This document shows positions 33,662 to 42,098 of a DNA stretch of 64,000 nucleotides, piece by piece. The notes below the pieces were generated by a model, which was not told the origin of the DNA, did no database searches, and saw nothing but the letters and a program-made list of their open reading frames with translations. Source of the stretch: CALVUJ01 sp045119835 (GTDB lineage: Bacteria; Bacillota_I; Bacilli_A; RFN20; DUOF01); NCBI GenBank assembly GCA_045119835.1, contig JBGVED010000041.1, forward strand, positions 1 through 64,000, in the 5' to 3' direction. The translations under genes and the position numbers were made by a program. Position 1 is the first letter of the stretch. Every line of letters starts with the position of its first letter.

Positions 33662-34523
33662 AATAAATGAATTTTTAGATTATCTAAAAAACGAGAAAAG
33701 ATATTCTTTAAATACAATTAAAGCTTATAGTCGTGATTTAAATCATTTTATCCTTTTTCTAAAAAAAGAAAATGAAGATAATATAGATGAACTTGTGGTA
33801 AAAAATTATATGTCTCATTTATATGCCTTAAATCTAAGCAAAAAAACAATAAGTAGAAGGATAATTTCATTAAAAAGCTACTATAAATTTTTAGATTACA
33901 AATTTTCGATAAAAAGCAATTTCATGCGTCATATAAAATGTCCTAAAAAAGACAAAAAATTACCTGATATGATATATAAAGAAGAATTAGAAAAAATATT
34001 ATCTTATAATCCTATTGGAAAATTCTGTTTTAGAAATAAAGCGATAATTTTATTGTTATATAGTAGTGGTATTCGTGTTGGAGAATTATGCAATATAACT
34101 CTCTCCTCTATTGATTTGGAAAATAGATATGTAATGGTCTCTGGTAAAGGAAATAAAACTAGATTTGCTCCTTTTACTAAAGATTGCAAATTAGCCTTAG
34201 AAAAATATATAAAATTTGAACGTGAAATTATTGCATGTTGTGATAATGAATTTTTATTTATAAATAAATTTGGGAACAAAATTACAACTCGATCAATTGA
34301 AAACATAATAAATAAAATATCCTTGATTTTGTTTGGCAATACCAAACTACACCCGCATATATTTAGGCATACATTTGCTACAACTTTGCTAAATAAAGGC
34401 GCTGATTTAAGAATTGTTCAAGAACTTTTAGGGCATAGTAGCCTATCAACAACACAAATATATACTCACTTAGCGAAAGAAGAAATAAATAAAATTTATA
34501 AAACCTCACATCCGCGTGGATAA
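33654..34523 (+). CDS. xerC: Tyrosine recombinase XerC
   Basis: 289 residues from ATG 33654. The N-terminal SAM-like core-binding domain (about 1-85) includes RYSLNTIKAYSRDLNHFILF. The catalytic domain has Arg in SSGIRVGELCNI, then HPHIFRHTFATTLL, LLGHSSLSTTQIYTHL with the nucleophilic Tyr. Together with XerD it resolves chromosome dimers at dif. Coupling to trmFO supports XerC (CodV) rather than a mobile integrase. Confidence 0.92.
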   Translation: MNKINEFLDYLKNEKRYSLNTIKAYSRDLNHFILFLKKENEDNIDELVVKNYMSHLYALNLSKKTISRRIISLKSYYKFLDYKFSIKSNFMRHIKCPKKDKKLPDMIYKEELEKILSYNPIGKFCFRNKAIILLLYSSGIRVGELCNITLSSIDLENRYVMVSGKGNKTRFAPFTKDCKLALEKYIKFEREIIACCDNEFLFINKFGNKITTRSIENIINKISLILFGNTKLHPHIFRHTFATTLLNKGADLRIVQELLGHSSLSTTQIYTHLAKEEINKIYKTSHPRG

Positions 34524-34537
34524 TAAATTATTTTGAT

Positions 34538-34566
34538 TTGACTTATAATATCAAAAAATGTAGAAT
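34538..34566 (+). promoter_or_regulatory. Promoter of the 34601 gene
   Basis: TTGACT (34538-34543), 17-base spacer, TAGAAT (34561-34566), about 35 bases ahead of the start codon. Confidence 0.75.
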
Positions 34567-34600
34567 TATATTATAAAATATAGTTGTTGAGGTGATTTTT

Positions 34601-35743
34601 ATGTCTTATAAAACATTTATATCCGATAGAAAAAAATTCATTTCACAATTTGATGGATTTAAACCTAGAGAAAATAATGGTGAAGAACGTCATTTGCAAA
34701 ATCTTGTCGATGAATATAGAGAAATCTTAGATGATCTAGAAATTAAAAAAAGTCAAGTTGAAGAAGTTTTATCCCTTGGTGCTGTTGATTATAGTATTGC
34801 AGAAAAAAGAAAATTTTATCCTAATTCAATGAAAACTTATCACGGAATAAGAGCTGCTGTAATAACAGGTATAATAACTTCCGCTGCTACATATGGTTTA
34901 TTAGCTCTTCTTGGTCAAGGAAATCCTTTACTTTGGTCTTCTACATTGAGAACTGTTTGTATTGGTATGAGTTTACCTGTAGCAATGGGTGCTGCCGCCA
35001 TTCCAACAGTCCTTTCTGTTAAAAAGTTTTTTAATGCACAAAAGAACAAACGCAAACCTAAAGTAAGATTTATTGAAAAAAGAATTTTAGATAGAGAGCA
35101 AAAAAGACAAGCCGCATTTTCAACTCTTGCATTAAAAGCTCAAACTAGTTTAGATGCAATATTAACTGGTGATGTTTCTTTGCAAAAAGAAGTAAAAGTA
35201 AAAGGCAAAATGTTTGGTTTTTTTGGTCCTATAGTTACTAAAAGCAAGTTTGTTTATAATGATGAATTTAAGGAATTAGAGCATTTACCATTCTTTACAA
35301 AGAGAAAATTAAACAAAATCATTAATTCTTATACAGAGCAAGTAACAACCCTTAGAGAACAACATAATCTTTTAAGATTGCATACTGAAAAAATCAGTTC
35401 AATGAGAAAAGAGAAAAAAGAAATTAAAAATGTTCAGGTACAACAAACACCTCCTGTTGTTATAGTTAAGAAATCTACTCAACAAAGTTCTCCAGAGGTG
35501 GTTAGTAAAACCCCTGCTGTTAAAGTGGTTTCTAAAAATGAACCTAAACATACTCAAAAAGAAGCCCCAACAACACAAAACACACCTACTCGTGTTGTTA
35601 AAAAGACAAAAAGGGTCGTATCTACTATTAATGACCCACGAAAGCCAGTTTATACTGAATCGAAAAGAATTCACAAACGTGATGTTGGATCAAAAGGATC
35701 TAATTCCTCTTCTTCTCAAAGTTCAGGAACTCGCAGAGGTTAA
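34601..35743 (+). CDS. Hypothetical membrane protein with a basic low-complexity tail
   Basis: 380 residues from ATG 34601 (GAGGTGATTTTT upstream). A coiled-coil N-terminus (about 1-75) precedes two membrane segments (about 84-107 and 122-144, including GIRAAVITGIITSAATYGLL and SLPVAMGAAAIPTVLSV). A second helical region follows, then a C-terminal 100 residues rich in Val, Lys, Thr, Ser and Pro ending in a Ser-rich tail. I recognise no family. The layout, two short membrane helices between cytoplasmic coiled coils, would suit a membrane scaffold. Confidence 0.65.
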   Translation: MSYKTFISDRKKFISQFDGFKPRENNGEERHLQNLVDEYREILDDLEIKKSQVEEVLSLGAVDYSIAEKRKFYPNSMKTYHGIRAAVITGIITSAATYGLLALLGQGNPLLWSSTLRTVCIGMSLPVAMGAAAIPTVLSVKKFFNAQKNKRKPKVRFIEKRILDREQKRQAAFSTLALKAQTSLDAILTGDVSLQKEVKVKGKMFGFFGPIVTKSKFVYNDEFKELEHLPFFTKRKLNKIINSYTEQVTTLREQHNLLRLHTEKISSMRKEKKEIKNVQVQQTPPVVIVKKSTQQSSPEVVSKTPAVKVVSKNEPKHTQKEAPTTQNTPTRVVKKTKRVVSTINDPRKPVYTESKRIHKRDVGSKGSNSSSSQSSGTRRG

Positions 35744-35751
35744 TACAAAAA

Positions 35752-35782
35752 TAAAAAGTGAATGGTATTTCACTTTTTTTAT
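35752..35782 (+). terminator. Intrinsic terminator
   Basis: AAAAGTGAA pairs with TTCACTTTT and is followed by T-rich sequence after the 34601-35743 gene. Confidence 0.8.
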
Positions 35783-35919
35783 TTTCACTTCAAAAAAATA
35801 AATCACTTATGTTTTTTATATTTGCGAAAAAAACTAATTTTTAACGAACTACTATGTACAAATATCATTAACATAAAAACCTCATATGAATAGACTATAT
35901 TAGATAGGAGGTGTAATAA

Positions 35920-36114
35920 ATGTATTACTATGGAAATGGATATGGTGGTTCTCCTATGGCTGGTGGGTACTACCCTTATGGTGGCCAATCGTTCCCAACA
36001 CAATGTAACAACAATAGTTTATGGGCTATTATATTAGTTATCTTTATATTATTTATCATTATCGGCTGTGGTTGGGGTGGACGCGGTTGTGGTAACTGGG
36101 GTGGATGTTGCTAA
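35920..36114 (+). CDS. YjcZ-like Gly/Tyr-rich small membrane peptide
   Basis: 64 residues with AGGAGGTGTAATAA before the ATG. The N-terminus is rich in Gly, Tyr and Pro (YGNGYGGSPMAGGYYPYGGQ), followed by one membrane segment (about residues 32-48, LWAIILVIFILFIIIGC) and a Gly/Cys/Trp-rich end. This resembles the YjcZ/sporulation-associated small proteins of Bacilli. Four cysteines may form disulfides. A role in the spore envelope is inferred from the family type. It is bounded by terminators and transcribed alone. The 35783-35919 gap holds only its upstream region. Confidence 0.7.
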   Translation: MYYYGNGYGGSPMAGGYYPYGGQSFPTQCNNNSLWAIILVIFILFIIIGCGWGGRGCGNWGGCC

Positions 36115-36150
36115 CCCTATATCCTAAATAACTTGTATACTTTTTATTAT

Positions 36151-36182
36151 GTGGAGGAAATTATATCCTCCTTTTTTTAATT
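36151..36182 (+). terminator. Intrinsic terminator after the YjcZ-like gene
   Basis: GGAGGA pairs with TCCTCC across a short loop and is followed by seven T. Confidence 0.85.
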
Positions 36183-36245
36183 TTTTTCTCCTTTTTTTTG
36201 TATATATTTATAAAAATGGTATACTTTTTAATAAGAGGTGTTTTT

Positions 36246-37091
36246 ATGAAAATAGCTATCAGCTCAGATTCAACTTGTGCGATATCGCAAAAAGAGGCAA
36301 AAAAACTTGGAATTTATATTTTACCATTAAATGTTATAGTTGATGGTCAAGAATACCATGATGATATAACTATAAATCAAGAAAAATTAAATATCATGAT
36401 GAGAAATGGGAGTAAGATACAGACATCTACACCTACTCCTTATGAAATAGAAACATATTTTGACAATATTTTTAAAGAAGGATATGACAAAATTATTCAT
36501 TTTACTATTTCAAGCAAATTATCTAGTATGTTTAGTTTGTTTACTATAACTTGTAAGGAAAAATATGGAGATAAAATTGAAGTTATTGACTCACTTGGTG
36601 TATGTTCATTTATGGGAAATATTGTTAAGCACGCTAAAAAGCTAATTGATGATAATAGTAGTTTTGAAGTTACTGTAAATGAAACAAAAGAACGAATAAA
36701 CAAAGATGAGATTTATTTTGTTCCTGAAAGTTTAACTTTTTTAAAGAATGGCGGTAGGGTTTCCCCTGCTATAGCTGTAATTGGAAACATGTTAGGTATA
36801 AAACCTTTATTAAAATTTAGTGATGGGGAAATTGGAAAACAAGGAACTGTTAGAACATATAAAAAAGCTTTTATTGAAATAATAGAAATGTTCAAACAAA
36901 AACAATTAAATCCAAATGAATACGAATTTCATGTTTTAGAATTTGACGCTAAAGAAGCCGCTTTAGAACTTAAAAAGATGGTTGAAAATACTTTTCAGGG
37001 GTTTGATATCTCTATCCAACCTATTTCGATAAATGTGTGTGCTCATTGTGGCCCTGGAACAATTGGCTTAGGATATTGTAAAAAATGGTAA
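36246..37091 (+). CDS. DegV family fatty-acid-binding protein
   Basis: 281 residues from ATG 36246 (AAGAGGTGTTTTT upstream). It starts MKIAISSDSTCAISQKEAKK with the DegV SDS motif, has LPLNVIVDGQEYHD, the STPTPYEI lipid-pocket loop, and the C-terminal CAHCGPGTIGLGY. In Firmicutes such proteins (FakB) hold a fatty acid while FakA phosphorylates it for phospholipid synthesis. Whether this one is a FakB cannot be decided here, since no fakA gene is in the window. A bidirectional hairpin follows at 37092-37121. Confidence 0.92.
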   Translation: MKIAISSDSTCAISQKEAKKLGIYILPLNVIVDGQEYHDDITINQEKLNIMMRNGSKIQTSTPTPYEIETYFDNIFKEGYDKIIHFTISSKLSSMFSLFTITCKEKYGDKIEVIDSLGVCSFMGNIVKHAKKLIDDNSSFEVTVNETKERINKDEIYFVPESLTFLKNGGRVSPAIAVIGNMLGIKPLLKFSDGEIGKQGTVRTYKKAFIEIIEMFKQKQLNPNEYEFHVLEFDAKEAALELKKMVENTFQGFDISIQPISINVCAHCGPGTIGLGYCKKW

Positions 37092-37121
37092 AAAAAAAGA
37101 AGTGGTATCACTTCTTTTTTT
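37092..37121. terminator. Bidirectional intrinsic terminator
   Basis: AAAAAAAGAAGTG pairs with CACTTCTTTTTTT, serving both the DegV gene and the convergent 37120-37656 gene. Confidence 0.88.
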
Positions 37122-37656
37122 AACTTTCAACTTTATATCTATCAAATCTAACCAACGACCATGTAAAGTAATTTCCATCAATCATATCTTTTACAAACAC
37201 AACTAAACCTTTTTCATCGCGTACTATTCTCTCATTATCTAATGTGTAGCTAACTTTCATATCAACTAAATAATTCATGTACCTTCCTTCATTTTCCAAA
37301 TCACATTTTGGCACATAATCTTCAAAGGCATTTGAAAAATAACATTGATATTTTCCATCTCCAAATAATTCTTTATTTTTTATTTCTAGTTTTAAATCAC
37401 TAACCCCCTCATAATGGTAAACATAATTTAAAGTTGAAACAAAGTTATTATACAAAACATCATTGTTACTTTTAGCAACAAAACTTTTATTTCTTTTCTC
37501 ATCATTTAGTTCTACTGTTTCAATAAAATACTTCATCGTTATTTTAGAAGTTATTATTTCATCTCTATTCGAGTATAAAACTCCTGTTAAAATTAACATT
37601 GTTGCTATTATAATTATCAAAAATATTTTCCATCCTACATTAAGTATTTTTTGCAT
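37120..37656 (-). CDS. Hypothetical membrane-anchored protein, 178 residues
   Basis: The start is set at ATG 37656 with AGAGGTGTTTA upstream. One membrane segment (about residues 9-30, VGWKIFLIIIIATMLILTG) anchors an extracellular domain of about 145 residues with paired beta-like stretches and a DRYKVES end. I recognise no family. It is divergent from the peptide deformylase gene. Confidence 0.65.
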   Translation of the reverse strand: MQKILNVGWKIFLIIIIATMLILTGVLYSNRDEIITSKITMKYFIETVELNDEKRNKSFVAKSNNDVLYNNFVSTLNYVYHYEGVSDLKLEIKNKELFGDGKYQCYFSNAFEDYVPKCDLENEGRYMNYLVDMKVSYTLDNERIVRDEKGLVVFVKDMIDGNYFTWSLVRFDRYKVES

Positions 37657-37773
37657 ATTAAACACCTCTAATTTAGTATATCAAAGACTTCTACACTTAC
37701 AAATAATTTTAGAAATATTATTGTTAGTTTTTTAAAAGTGTTATATACTAAGAAAAGTAAAGGATTTGATTTA

Positions 37774-38316
37774 ATGAAAGTTTTTGATATTGTCACAGAC
37801 AAAAAGTTTCTTCAACAAATTTGTGAAGAAGTATCTTTGCCTTTGAGTAAAGAGGATAAAGAATTATTAATAGAAATGGTCGAGTACTTAAAAACCTCTC
37901 AAAATGATGAGTTAGCAGAAAAATACAATATTAGACCTGGAGTAGGATTAGCTGCAAATCAAATAGGAATTAAAAAAAGAATGATTGCTATTTATTTTGA
38001 GGAGGAAGATAAAATTCACCAATATGCCTTAGTTAACCCTAAAATAGTTTCCTATTCTGTAAAGCAATGTTGTTTAGATAATGGTGAAGGATGCTTGTCA
38101 GTTCCTAAAGATGAAGAAGGATATGTATATAGATATTATAAAGTTACTGTTAAAGGATATGACGCTTTAACAGAAAAAGAAGTAACTATTAAAGCTAGAG
38201 GGTACTTATCTATAATTTTGCAACACGAAATTGATCATCTTGAAGGGGTATTATACACTGATAGAATAGATAAAAAGGATCCATTTAAAGTAATTGAAGA
38301 CGCAATTTTAATTTAA
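37774..38316 (+). CDS. def: Peptide deformylase
   Basis: 180 residues from ATG 37774 (AAAGGA upstream; the longer frame has no binding site). All three metal-site motifs are present: GVGLAANQIG, EGCLSVP with the Cys ligand, and QHEIDHLEG with both His ligands and the catalytic Glu. The enzyme removes the formyl group from nascent proteins. Length and the inserted loop between the first two motifs suggest type 2, the Gram-positive form. Confidence 0.97.
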   Translation: MKVFDIVTDKKFLQQICEEVSLPLSKEDKELLIEMVEYLKTSQNDELAEKYNIRPGVGLAANQIGIKKRMIAIYFEEEDKIHQYALVNPKIVSYSVKQCCLDNGEGCLSVPKDEEGYVYRYYKVTVKGYDALTEKEVTIKARGYLSIILQHEIDHLEGVLYTDRIDKKDPFKVIEDAILI

Positions 38317-38330
38317 TTGTATAAAAACAC

Positions 38331-38359
38331 TTGCAAAAATTATTTGTTTTTTATATAAT
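38331..38359 (+). promoter_or_regulatory. Promoter of the tRNA-Arg pair
   Basis: TTGCAA (38331-38336), 17-base spacer, perfect TATAAT (38354-38359), ten bases before the first tRNA. Confidence 0.85.
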
Positions 38360-38368
38360 TATTTGCGT

Positions 38369-38445
38369 GTCCACGTAGCTCAGCTGGATAGAGCAACGGC
38401 CTTCTAAGCCGTAGGTCAGGGGTTCGAATCCCTTCGTGGACGCCA
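38369..38445 (+). tRNA. tRNA-Arg (anticodon TCT)
   Basis: 77 bases with a GTCCACG/CGTGGAC acceptor stem, anticodon loop CTTCTAA, T-loop GTTCGAATC, discriminator G and encoded CCA. Confidence 0.95.
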
Positions 38446-38459
38446 TTTTTTTTATAAAA

Positions 38460-38536
38460 GCGATCTTAGCTCAGCTGGATAGAGCGTTGGTCTACGAAAC
38501 CAAAGGTCAGGGGTTCGAATCCCTTAGGTCGCACCA
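38460..38536 (+). tRNA. tRNA-Arg (anticodon ACG)
   Basis: 77 bases with a GCGATCT/AGGTCGC acceptor stem, anticodon loop CTACGAA, encoded CCA. The A34 is expected to be deaminated to inosine by TadA. Confidence 0.95.
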
Positions 38537-38549
38537 TGAGTACAAATTC

Positions 38550-38577
38550 AACCTAGAGAAATCTAGGTTTTTTTATT
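38550..38577 (+). terminator. Terminator of the tRNA-Arg pair
   Basis: AACCTAG (38550-38556) pairs with CTAGGTT (38563-38569), then a T-run. Confidence 0.88.
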
Positions 38578-38586
38578 TTAATTTTA

Positions 38587-38615
38587 TAAAAAAAAGAGAA
38601 TCAACGATTCTCTTT
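38587..38615 (-). terminator. Terminator of the M20 peptidase gene
   Basis: On the minus strand AAAGAGAATC pairs with GATTCTCTTT across a three-base loop and a T-run follows. Confidence 0.85.
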
Positions 38616-38680
38616 AAAAATTCACTATTATTTTACATTTATTTATCCTTTTTCTTAAGATAAACTCATACTTTATTTGA

Positions 38681-39769
38681 TTAATAGTACATTTTATTTA
38701 TTTCAGCTATTAATTTCATAAATATTTTATTATATTTTTTATAGTCTTCTATAACCATGTATTCATTAGGTTTGTGAGCTAAATTTAAATCTCCTACTCC
38801 AAATAAAATTGCATCTCCACTATAATTCTGATAATATCCAGCTTCACATCCGCCACTAAAACTATCAATTTTTAAATTTAAATTATAGCAAATTTTTTCT
38901 ATGTTATTTTTGTTTTTACAACTAAGTGGGGGAATCTCCAATTCTTTAGTCATCTTTATTTCAGTTTTATATTCTTTTTCTAACTCTTTTATCTTTATAT
39001 TAATTAAATTTATAACTTCTTTATAATTATCAATACTTGTTGTTCTAATATCATAAGACATTGTCGCATAGTCTGGAATTCTATTGATTATGGTTCCTCC
39101 ATTAACAATATTACTATTCATAACTAAATTATCATATTTATTACTTAATTCCTCTATATATGTAATTAGTTTAGCTAATATACAAATTGAGTTTATTCCC
39201 TTTTGTGGTGTACTACTGTGGCAACTTTTTCCATATACTTCAACTTTATATTCAAAGCATCCATTTGAAATATTATTTACTTTCATACTGGTTGGTTCTC
39301 CTATAATAGTAAATTTAGGTTTTATATTATTTTTCTTTAACTGTTGTATTATGCATTCAATACCTTTTAACTGAGTTTCTTCATCAGTAGTTAATGCTAA
39401 AACAATAGGACAATTACATTCTTTTAAGTCATCTATTAGTTCAATAACACTTGATGTAAAACATTTCATATCGATAACTCCAAGTCCATATGCTTTTCCA
39501 TCTTTTATAACTAAATCATACGGATTTGTTAAATATGCTTTTTCATCTGCATTTACGGTATCTATGTGTCCCGATAAGATAATTGGTTCTATATTTTTCA
39601 ATTCACAATTAATGCCTATGATGATATTGTTTTTACCATTTTCTCCTGTAACATATTGTATTTCTTTTACTTTCTCTTTTAATGCTTGTTCTATGTAAGA
39701 TAAAATTTCTTTTTCTTTATTATCTGATTTAATACTTACTAAATCTTTTAAAATTTTTAAATCATTCAT
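38681..39769 (-). CDS. M20-family metallopeptidase (ArgE/DapE-like)
   Basis: A 362-residue zinc hydrolase. Visible motifs are ILSGHIDTVNAD (first metal His and the bridging pair), GLGVIDMKCF, TTDEETQLKGI (catalytic Glu) and IIGEPTSMKV, with the final His in FGVGDLNLAHKPNEY. A dimerisation domain lies at about 170-280. The family includes acetylornithine deacetylase and succinyl-diaminopimelate desuccinylase; the substrate cannot be decided from sequence. GAGGGATAAAA precedes the ATG. It starts 11 bases after trpS, so it is probably transcribed with it. Confidence 0.9.
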   Translation of the reverse strand: MNDLKILKDLVSIKSDNKEKEILSYIEQALKEKVKEIQYVTGENGKNNIIIGINCELKNIEPIILSGHIDTVNADEKAYLTNPYDLVIKDGKAYGLGVIDMKCFTSSVIELIDDLKECNCPIVLALTTDEETQLKGIECIIQQLKKNNIKPKFTIIGEPTSMKVNNISNGCFEYKVEVYGKSCHSSTPQKGINSICILAKLITYIEELSNKYDNLVMNSNIVNGGTIINRIPDYATMSYDIRTTSIDNYKEVINLINIKIKELEKEYKTEIKMTKELEIPPLSCKNKNNIEKICYNLNLKIDSFSGGCEAGYYQNYSGDAILFGVGDLNLAHKPNEYMVIEDYKKYNKIFMKLIAEINKMYY

Positions 39770-39780
39770 TTTTATCCCTC

Positions 39781-40770
39781 CTAATTTAAACCTAAGACAT
39801 TAGTAACTCTACTTAAAGTTTCACTTGCTACTATTCTTGCTTTTTTTGATCCCTCTTTTAAAATTTCATCTAGTAAATCTTTATTATTATATTTTTTGAA
39901 ATTTGCTTGTATCTGATTTAATAAATTACAAACAACATCTGCTACTTCTTTTTTTAATTCTCCATATCCTTTACCTTCATATCTTTTTTCAATTGAATCA
40001 AAGCTTTCGTTGGTTATCTTTGATAGTATACTCATTAAATTAGATATTCCAGGTTGTTTTTCTTCATCAAATTTCACCTTATTACAATCATCAGTAATCG
40101 CACTCATAATTTTTTTCCTTGCAACATTAATATCATCCATTAAAAATATCGTTCCTTTATTATTTCCATCATCTGATTTATTCATCTTTTCCAAGGGATT
40201 TTGCAAATTAAGAACTTTGTTTGCAACTGGTGCAACATAAACATCTGGCATATTTAATACTGGTTTATATTTTTTATTAAATCTTTGTGCTAAATCTCTT
40301 GTTAACTCTACATGTTGCTGTTGATCTTTTCCAACTGGCACTATATCTGTATTATACAATAAAATATCTCCTACCATTAATGTTGGATAAACAAATAATC
40401 CTGTATCTACGCCTTCTTTTCCTAATCCTTGTGATTTACACTTAAATTGAGTCATTCTACTTAACTCGCCCATTTTTGTTTGAAATGTCATTATAAATCC
40501 CATTGTTCCATGCTCTAATACATCACTTTGCTTAAAGACTATTGTTTTATTAAAATCTACTCCACACGCCAAATACATAGCAATACAATTATAAATATCT
40601 TCTTTTAATTTCTTTGGTTCTTTGTAACTTGTTATCGCATGCAAATCTGCTATAAATATATAACTTTTGTAATTGTTTTGTCTATCCACAAAATTTTTAA
40701 TTGCTCCTAGATAATTTCCTAATGTTAGATTTCCACTTGGTCTAACTCCCGTTAACATAACTTTTTCCAT
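39781..40770 (-). CDS. trpS: Tryptophanyl-tRNA synthetase
   Basis: 329 residues from ATG 40770, chosen because GGAGGAAAAAGGAAA lies just upstream and the longer frame runs back through the attenuator terminator. Class I motifs are visible: VMLTGVRPSGNLTLGNYLGA with TLGN as the HIGH box and KMNKSDDGNNKG as the KMSKS box. VYPTLMVGDILLYNTDIVPV and GKDQQQHVELTRDLAQRFN form the active site. It charges tRNA-Trp. Expression appears to be controlled by the leader-peptide attenuator at 40805-40973. Confidence 0.97.
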   Translation of the reverse strand: MEKVMLTGVRPSGNLTLGNYLGAIKNFVDRQNNYKSYIFIADLHAITSYKEPKKLKEDIYNCIAMYLACGVDFNKTIVFKQSDVLEHGTMGFIMTFQTKMGELSRMTQFKCKSQGLGKEGVDTGLFVYPTLMVGDILLYNTDIVPVGKDQQQHVELTRDLAQRFNKKYKPVLNMPDVYVAPVANKVLNLQNPLEKMNKSDDGNNKGTIFLMDDINVARKKIMSAITDDCNKVKFDEEKQPGISNLMSILSKITNESFDSIEKRYEGKGYGELKKEVADVVCNLLNQIQANFKKYNNKDLLDEILKEGSKKARIVASETLSRVTNVLGLN

Positions 40771-40804
40771 TTTCCTTTTTCCTCCTAATAAATTTTTATA
40801 AACA

Positions 40805-40848
40805 AAAAGCCCACACATGTAATATTCAATAAAACATACGTGGGCTTT
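40805..40848 (-). terminator. Intrinsic terminator of the trpS attenuator
   Basis: On the minus strand AAAGCCCACGTATGT pairs with ACATGTGTGGGCTTT (15 pairs with two G-U) and is followed by TTTTTG, 35 bases before the trpS start codon. An upstream segment at 40878-40888 can pair with 40829-40838 and would disrupt it. Confidence 0.88.
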
Positions 40849-40933
40849 ATATATTCAATTATCTATGTAATCCATTATATGTTTTATGAAGCATCAAAAA
40901 GCATTCACAAAACATAACCTAGTTTGCGAACGC
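40829..40933 (-). promoter_or_regulatory. trpS attenuator with mutually exclusive RNA pairings
   Basis: In order on the minus strand: segment 2 GCGTTCGCAAAC (40933-40922), segment 3 TATGTTTTGTGAATGC (40916-40901) and segment 4 CATAAAACATA (40888-40878). Segments 2 and 3 can pair, segments 3 and 4 can pair over 11 bases, and segment 4 can pair with 40838-40829 in the terminator's 5' side. With a ribosome stalled on the Trp codons, 2-3 pairing frees 4 to disrupt the terminator. With translation completed, 2 is covered, 3-4 form and transcription stops. Confidence 0.75.
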
Positions 40934-40937
40934 CTAA

Positions 40938-40973
40938 TTATTTATGATGCCACCAAACAAATGAATTAAACAT
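40938..40973 (-). CDS. trpS leader peptide with tandem Trp codons
   Basis: ATG at 40973 opens an 11-codon frame, MFNSFVWWHHK, ending in TAA at 40938-40940, with AGGAAG nine bases upstream. Two adjacent TGG codons lie just before the stop, in the leader of the tryptophanyl-tRNA synthetase gene, between a consensus promoter (41000-41029) and an intrinsic terminator (40805-40848). Trp is the rarest residue, so a WW pair here is unlikely by chance. The expected role is to sense charged tRNA-Trp by ribosome stalling. Most Firmicutes use a T-box for trpS, so this is unusual. Confidence 0.8.
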   Translation of the reverse strand: MFNSFVWWHHK

Positions 40974-40999
40974 AATAACATTCTTCCTTTCTTTTCCTT

Positions 41000-41029
41000 A
41001 TTATATACACTAATCTTTTTTTATTGCAA
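41000..41029 (-). promoter_or_regulatory. Promoter of the trpS leader
   Basis: The minus strand reads TTGCAA (41029-41024), an 18-base spacer and TATAAT (41005-41000), about 27 bases before the leader peptide start codon. Confidence 0.75.
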
Positions 41030-41041
41030 GATAATTTTATA

Positions 41042-41072
41042 AAAAAAGCCTCATGAATGAGACTTTTTCGTT
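41042..41072 (-). terminator. Terminator after the GLUG lipoprotein gene
   Basis: AAAAGTCTCAT pairs with ATGAGGCTTTT and a T-run follows on the minus strand. Confidence 0.85.
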
Positions 41073-41091
41073 TTTACTAATATCTTTTAAG

Positions 41092-41958
41092 TTATGAAAT
41101 ACGGCCAACTATATCATTTGTTATATTAGTGTTAGACTTGTTTTCAGTACTTCCACTTTCATTCCAACTAACAGTAGTTTTTGTTGAAGTGTTTGATGAT
41201 TGAGTAGCGCCATTAGACAAACACCCAACTATTTGTCCTGCATCTCTGTCTGCTTTTACTTGAGTATCTTCTACTGAACAATTAGTTAAAGATGCATTAT
41301 CCTCCTGATGCAAACCTTTAGCAAAATGTCCTGCAATTGCACCGGCTTTATCTCCACTATCGTCTACGTTAGCATACAAACAATTTACTATACTATTTTT
41401 TACATGACAGTTACTTATTGTCGCATTTAAATTGAAACCAGTTATAACTCCTGTATAGTGATTTCCTTTAACATTAGCTTTATTTATAGTTAAATTTTTT
41501 ACTACACCTTGATTAAGTCCGATAAAACCCACTCCAGCAGATGATGTTGAAGAACCTAATCCACCTTTTGAAAACGCTGTTATTTTCAAATTGTGAATAG
41601 TGTGATTTTGTCCATCAAATTCCCCTTTAAAAACCGCTCCTTCTGTACTATCTATTTGTCCCACATAGTTTAGTGAACCATATCCTATTGGAGTCCATTC
41701 TTTATTTGCAAGATCCATGTCTTTTGCTAATTTAATAATATATCCAGAATAATCATTTCCTTCATTAACATTCTTCGCAAGTCCTGCGAGTTCCTCTGCC
41801 GTATCAATTGTTATTATCCCCTCTTCTGCTTCACTAACTTCTTCAATTGTTCCATCCCATGTTTCTATTTTTTCTTTATCTTTGCCGCATGCTGTTAAAG
41901 AAAGTGAACAAGGTATTATAAAACAGGTTGCTATTGCTTTTTTTATAAATTTATGCAC
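41092..41958 (-). CDS. Lipoprotein with GLUG-type repeats
   Basis: A 288-residue protein from a GTG start (AAAGGAGTAAAAAA upstream). The signal peptide ends in a lipobox, LSLTACG, with the lipidated Cys at residue 24. A beta-helix-like domain follows with GLUG repeat features such as VGFIGLNQGVVKNLTI, HYTGVITGFNLNATISNCHV, AGAIAGHF and AGQIVGCLSNG, preceded by a segment shared by many such surface proteins (ELAGLAKNVNEGNDYSGYII). The C-terminus is Thr/Ser/Asn-rich. It is anchored outside the cell and probably mediates adhesion or carbohydrate contact; the ligand is unknown. Confidence 0.85.
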   Translation of the reverse strand: MHKFIKKAIATCFIIPCSLSLTACGKDKEKIETWDGTIEEVSEAEEGIITIDTAEELAGLAKNVNEGNDYSGYIIKLAKDMDLANKEWTPIGYGSLNYVGQIDSTEGAVFKGEFDGQNHTIHNLKITAFSKGGLGSSTSSAGVGFIGLNQGVVKNLTINKANVKGNHYTGVITGFNLNATISNCHVKNSIVNCLYANVDDSGDKAGAIAGHFAKGLHQEDNASLTNCSVEDTQVKADRDAGQIVGCLSNGATQSSNTSTKTTVSWNESGSTENKSNTNITNDIVGRIS

Positions 41959-42061
41959 TTTTTTACTCCTTTCTTTTTTTGATTAATAATATGTTTTTTT
42001 CATATTATTTACTATTATTATTTGCATATTTAATAGTTGAATACTTTTATTACATTTTTTT

Positions 42062-42093
42062 GTAAAAAAAAGAATTGCTTTTTGGCAATTCTT
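42062..42093 (-). terminator. Terminator of valS
   Basis: AAGAATTGC pairs with GCAATTCTT (42070-42093) and eight T follow on the minus strand. Confidence 0.88.
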
Positions 42094-42098
42094 GATTT

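Noticed and set aside
33654..34523. Tyrosine recombinase as integrase of a second mobile element
   Set aside because: Its eight-base overlap with trmFO and lack of cargo mark it as the chromosomal XerC.
40861..40980. T-box for trpS
   Set aside because: GGTGGCATC near 40950 resembles a T-box start, but the GGTGGTACC core and stem I are absent. The bases are the Trp and His codons of the leader peptide.
41092..41958. GLUG lipoprotein as part of the trpS operon
   Set aside because: It has its own terminator (41042-41072), and the trpS promoter lies between the two.
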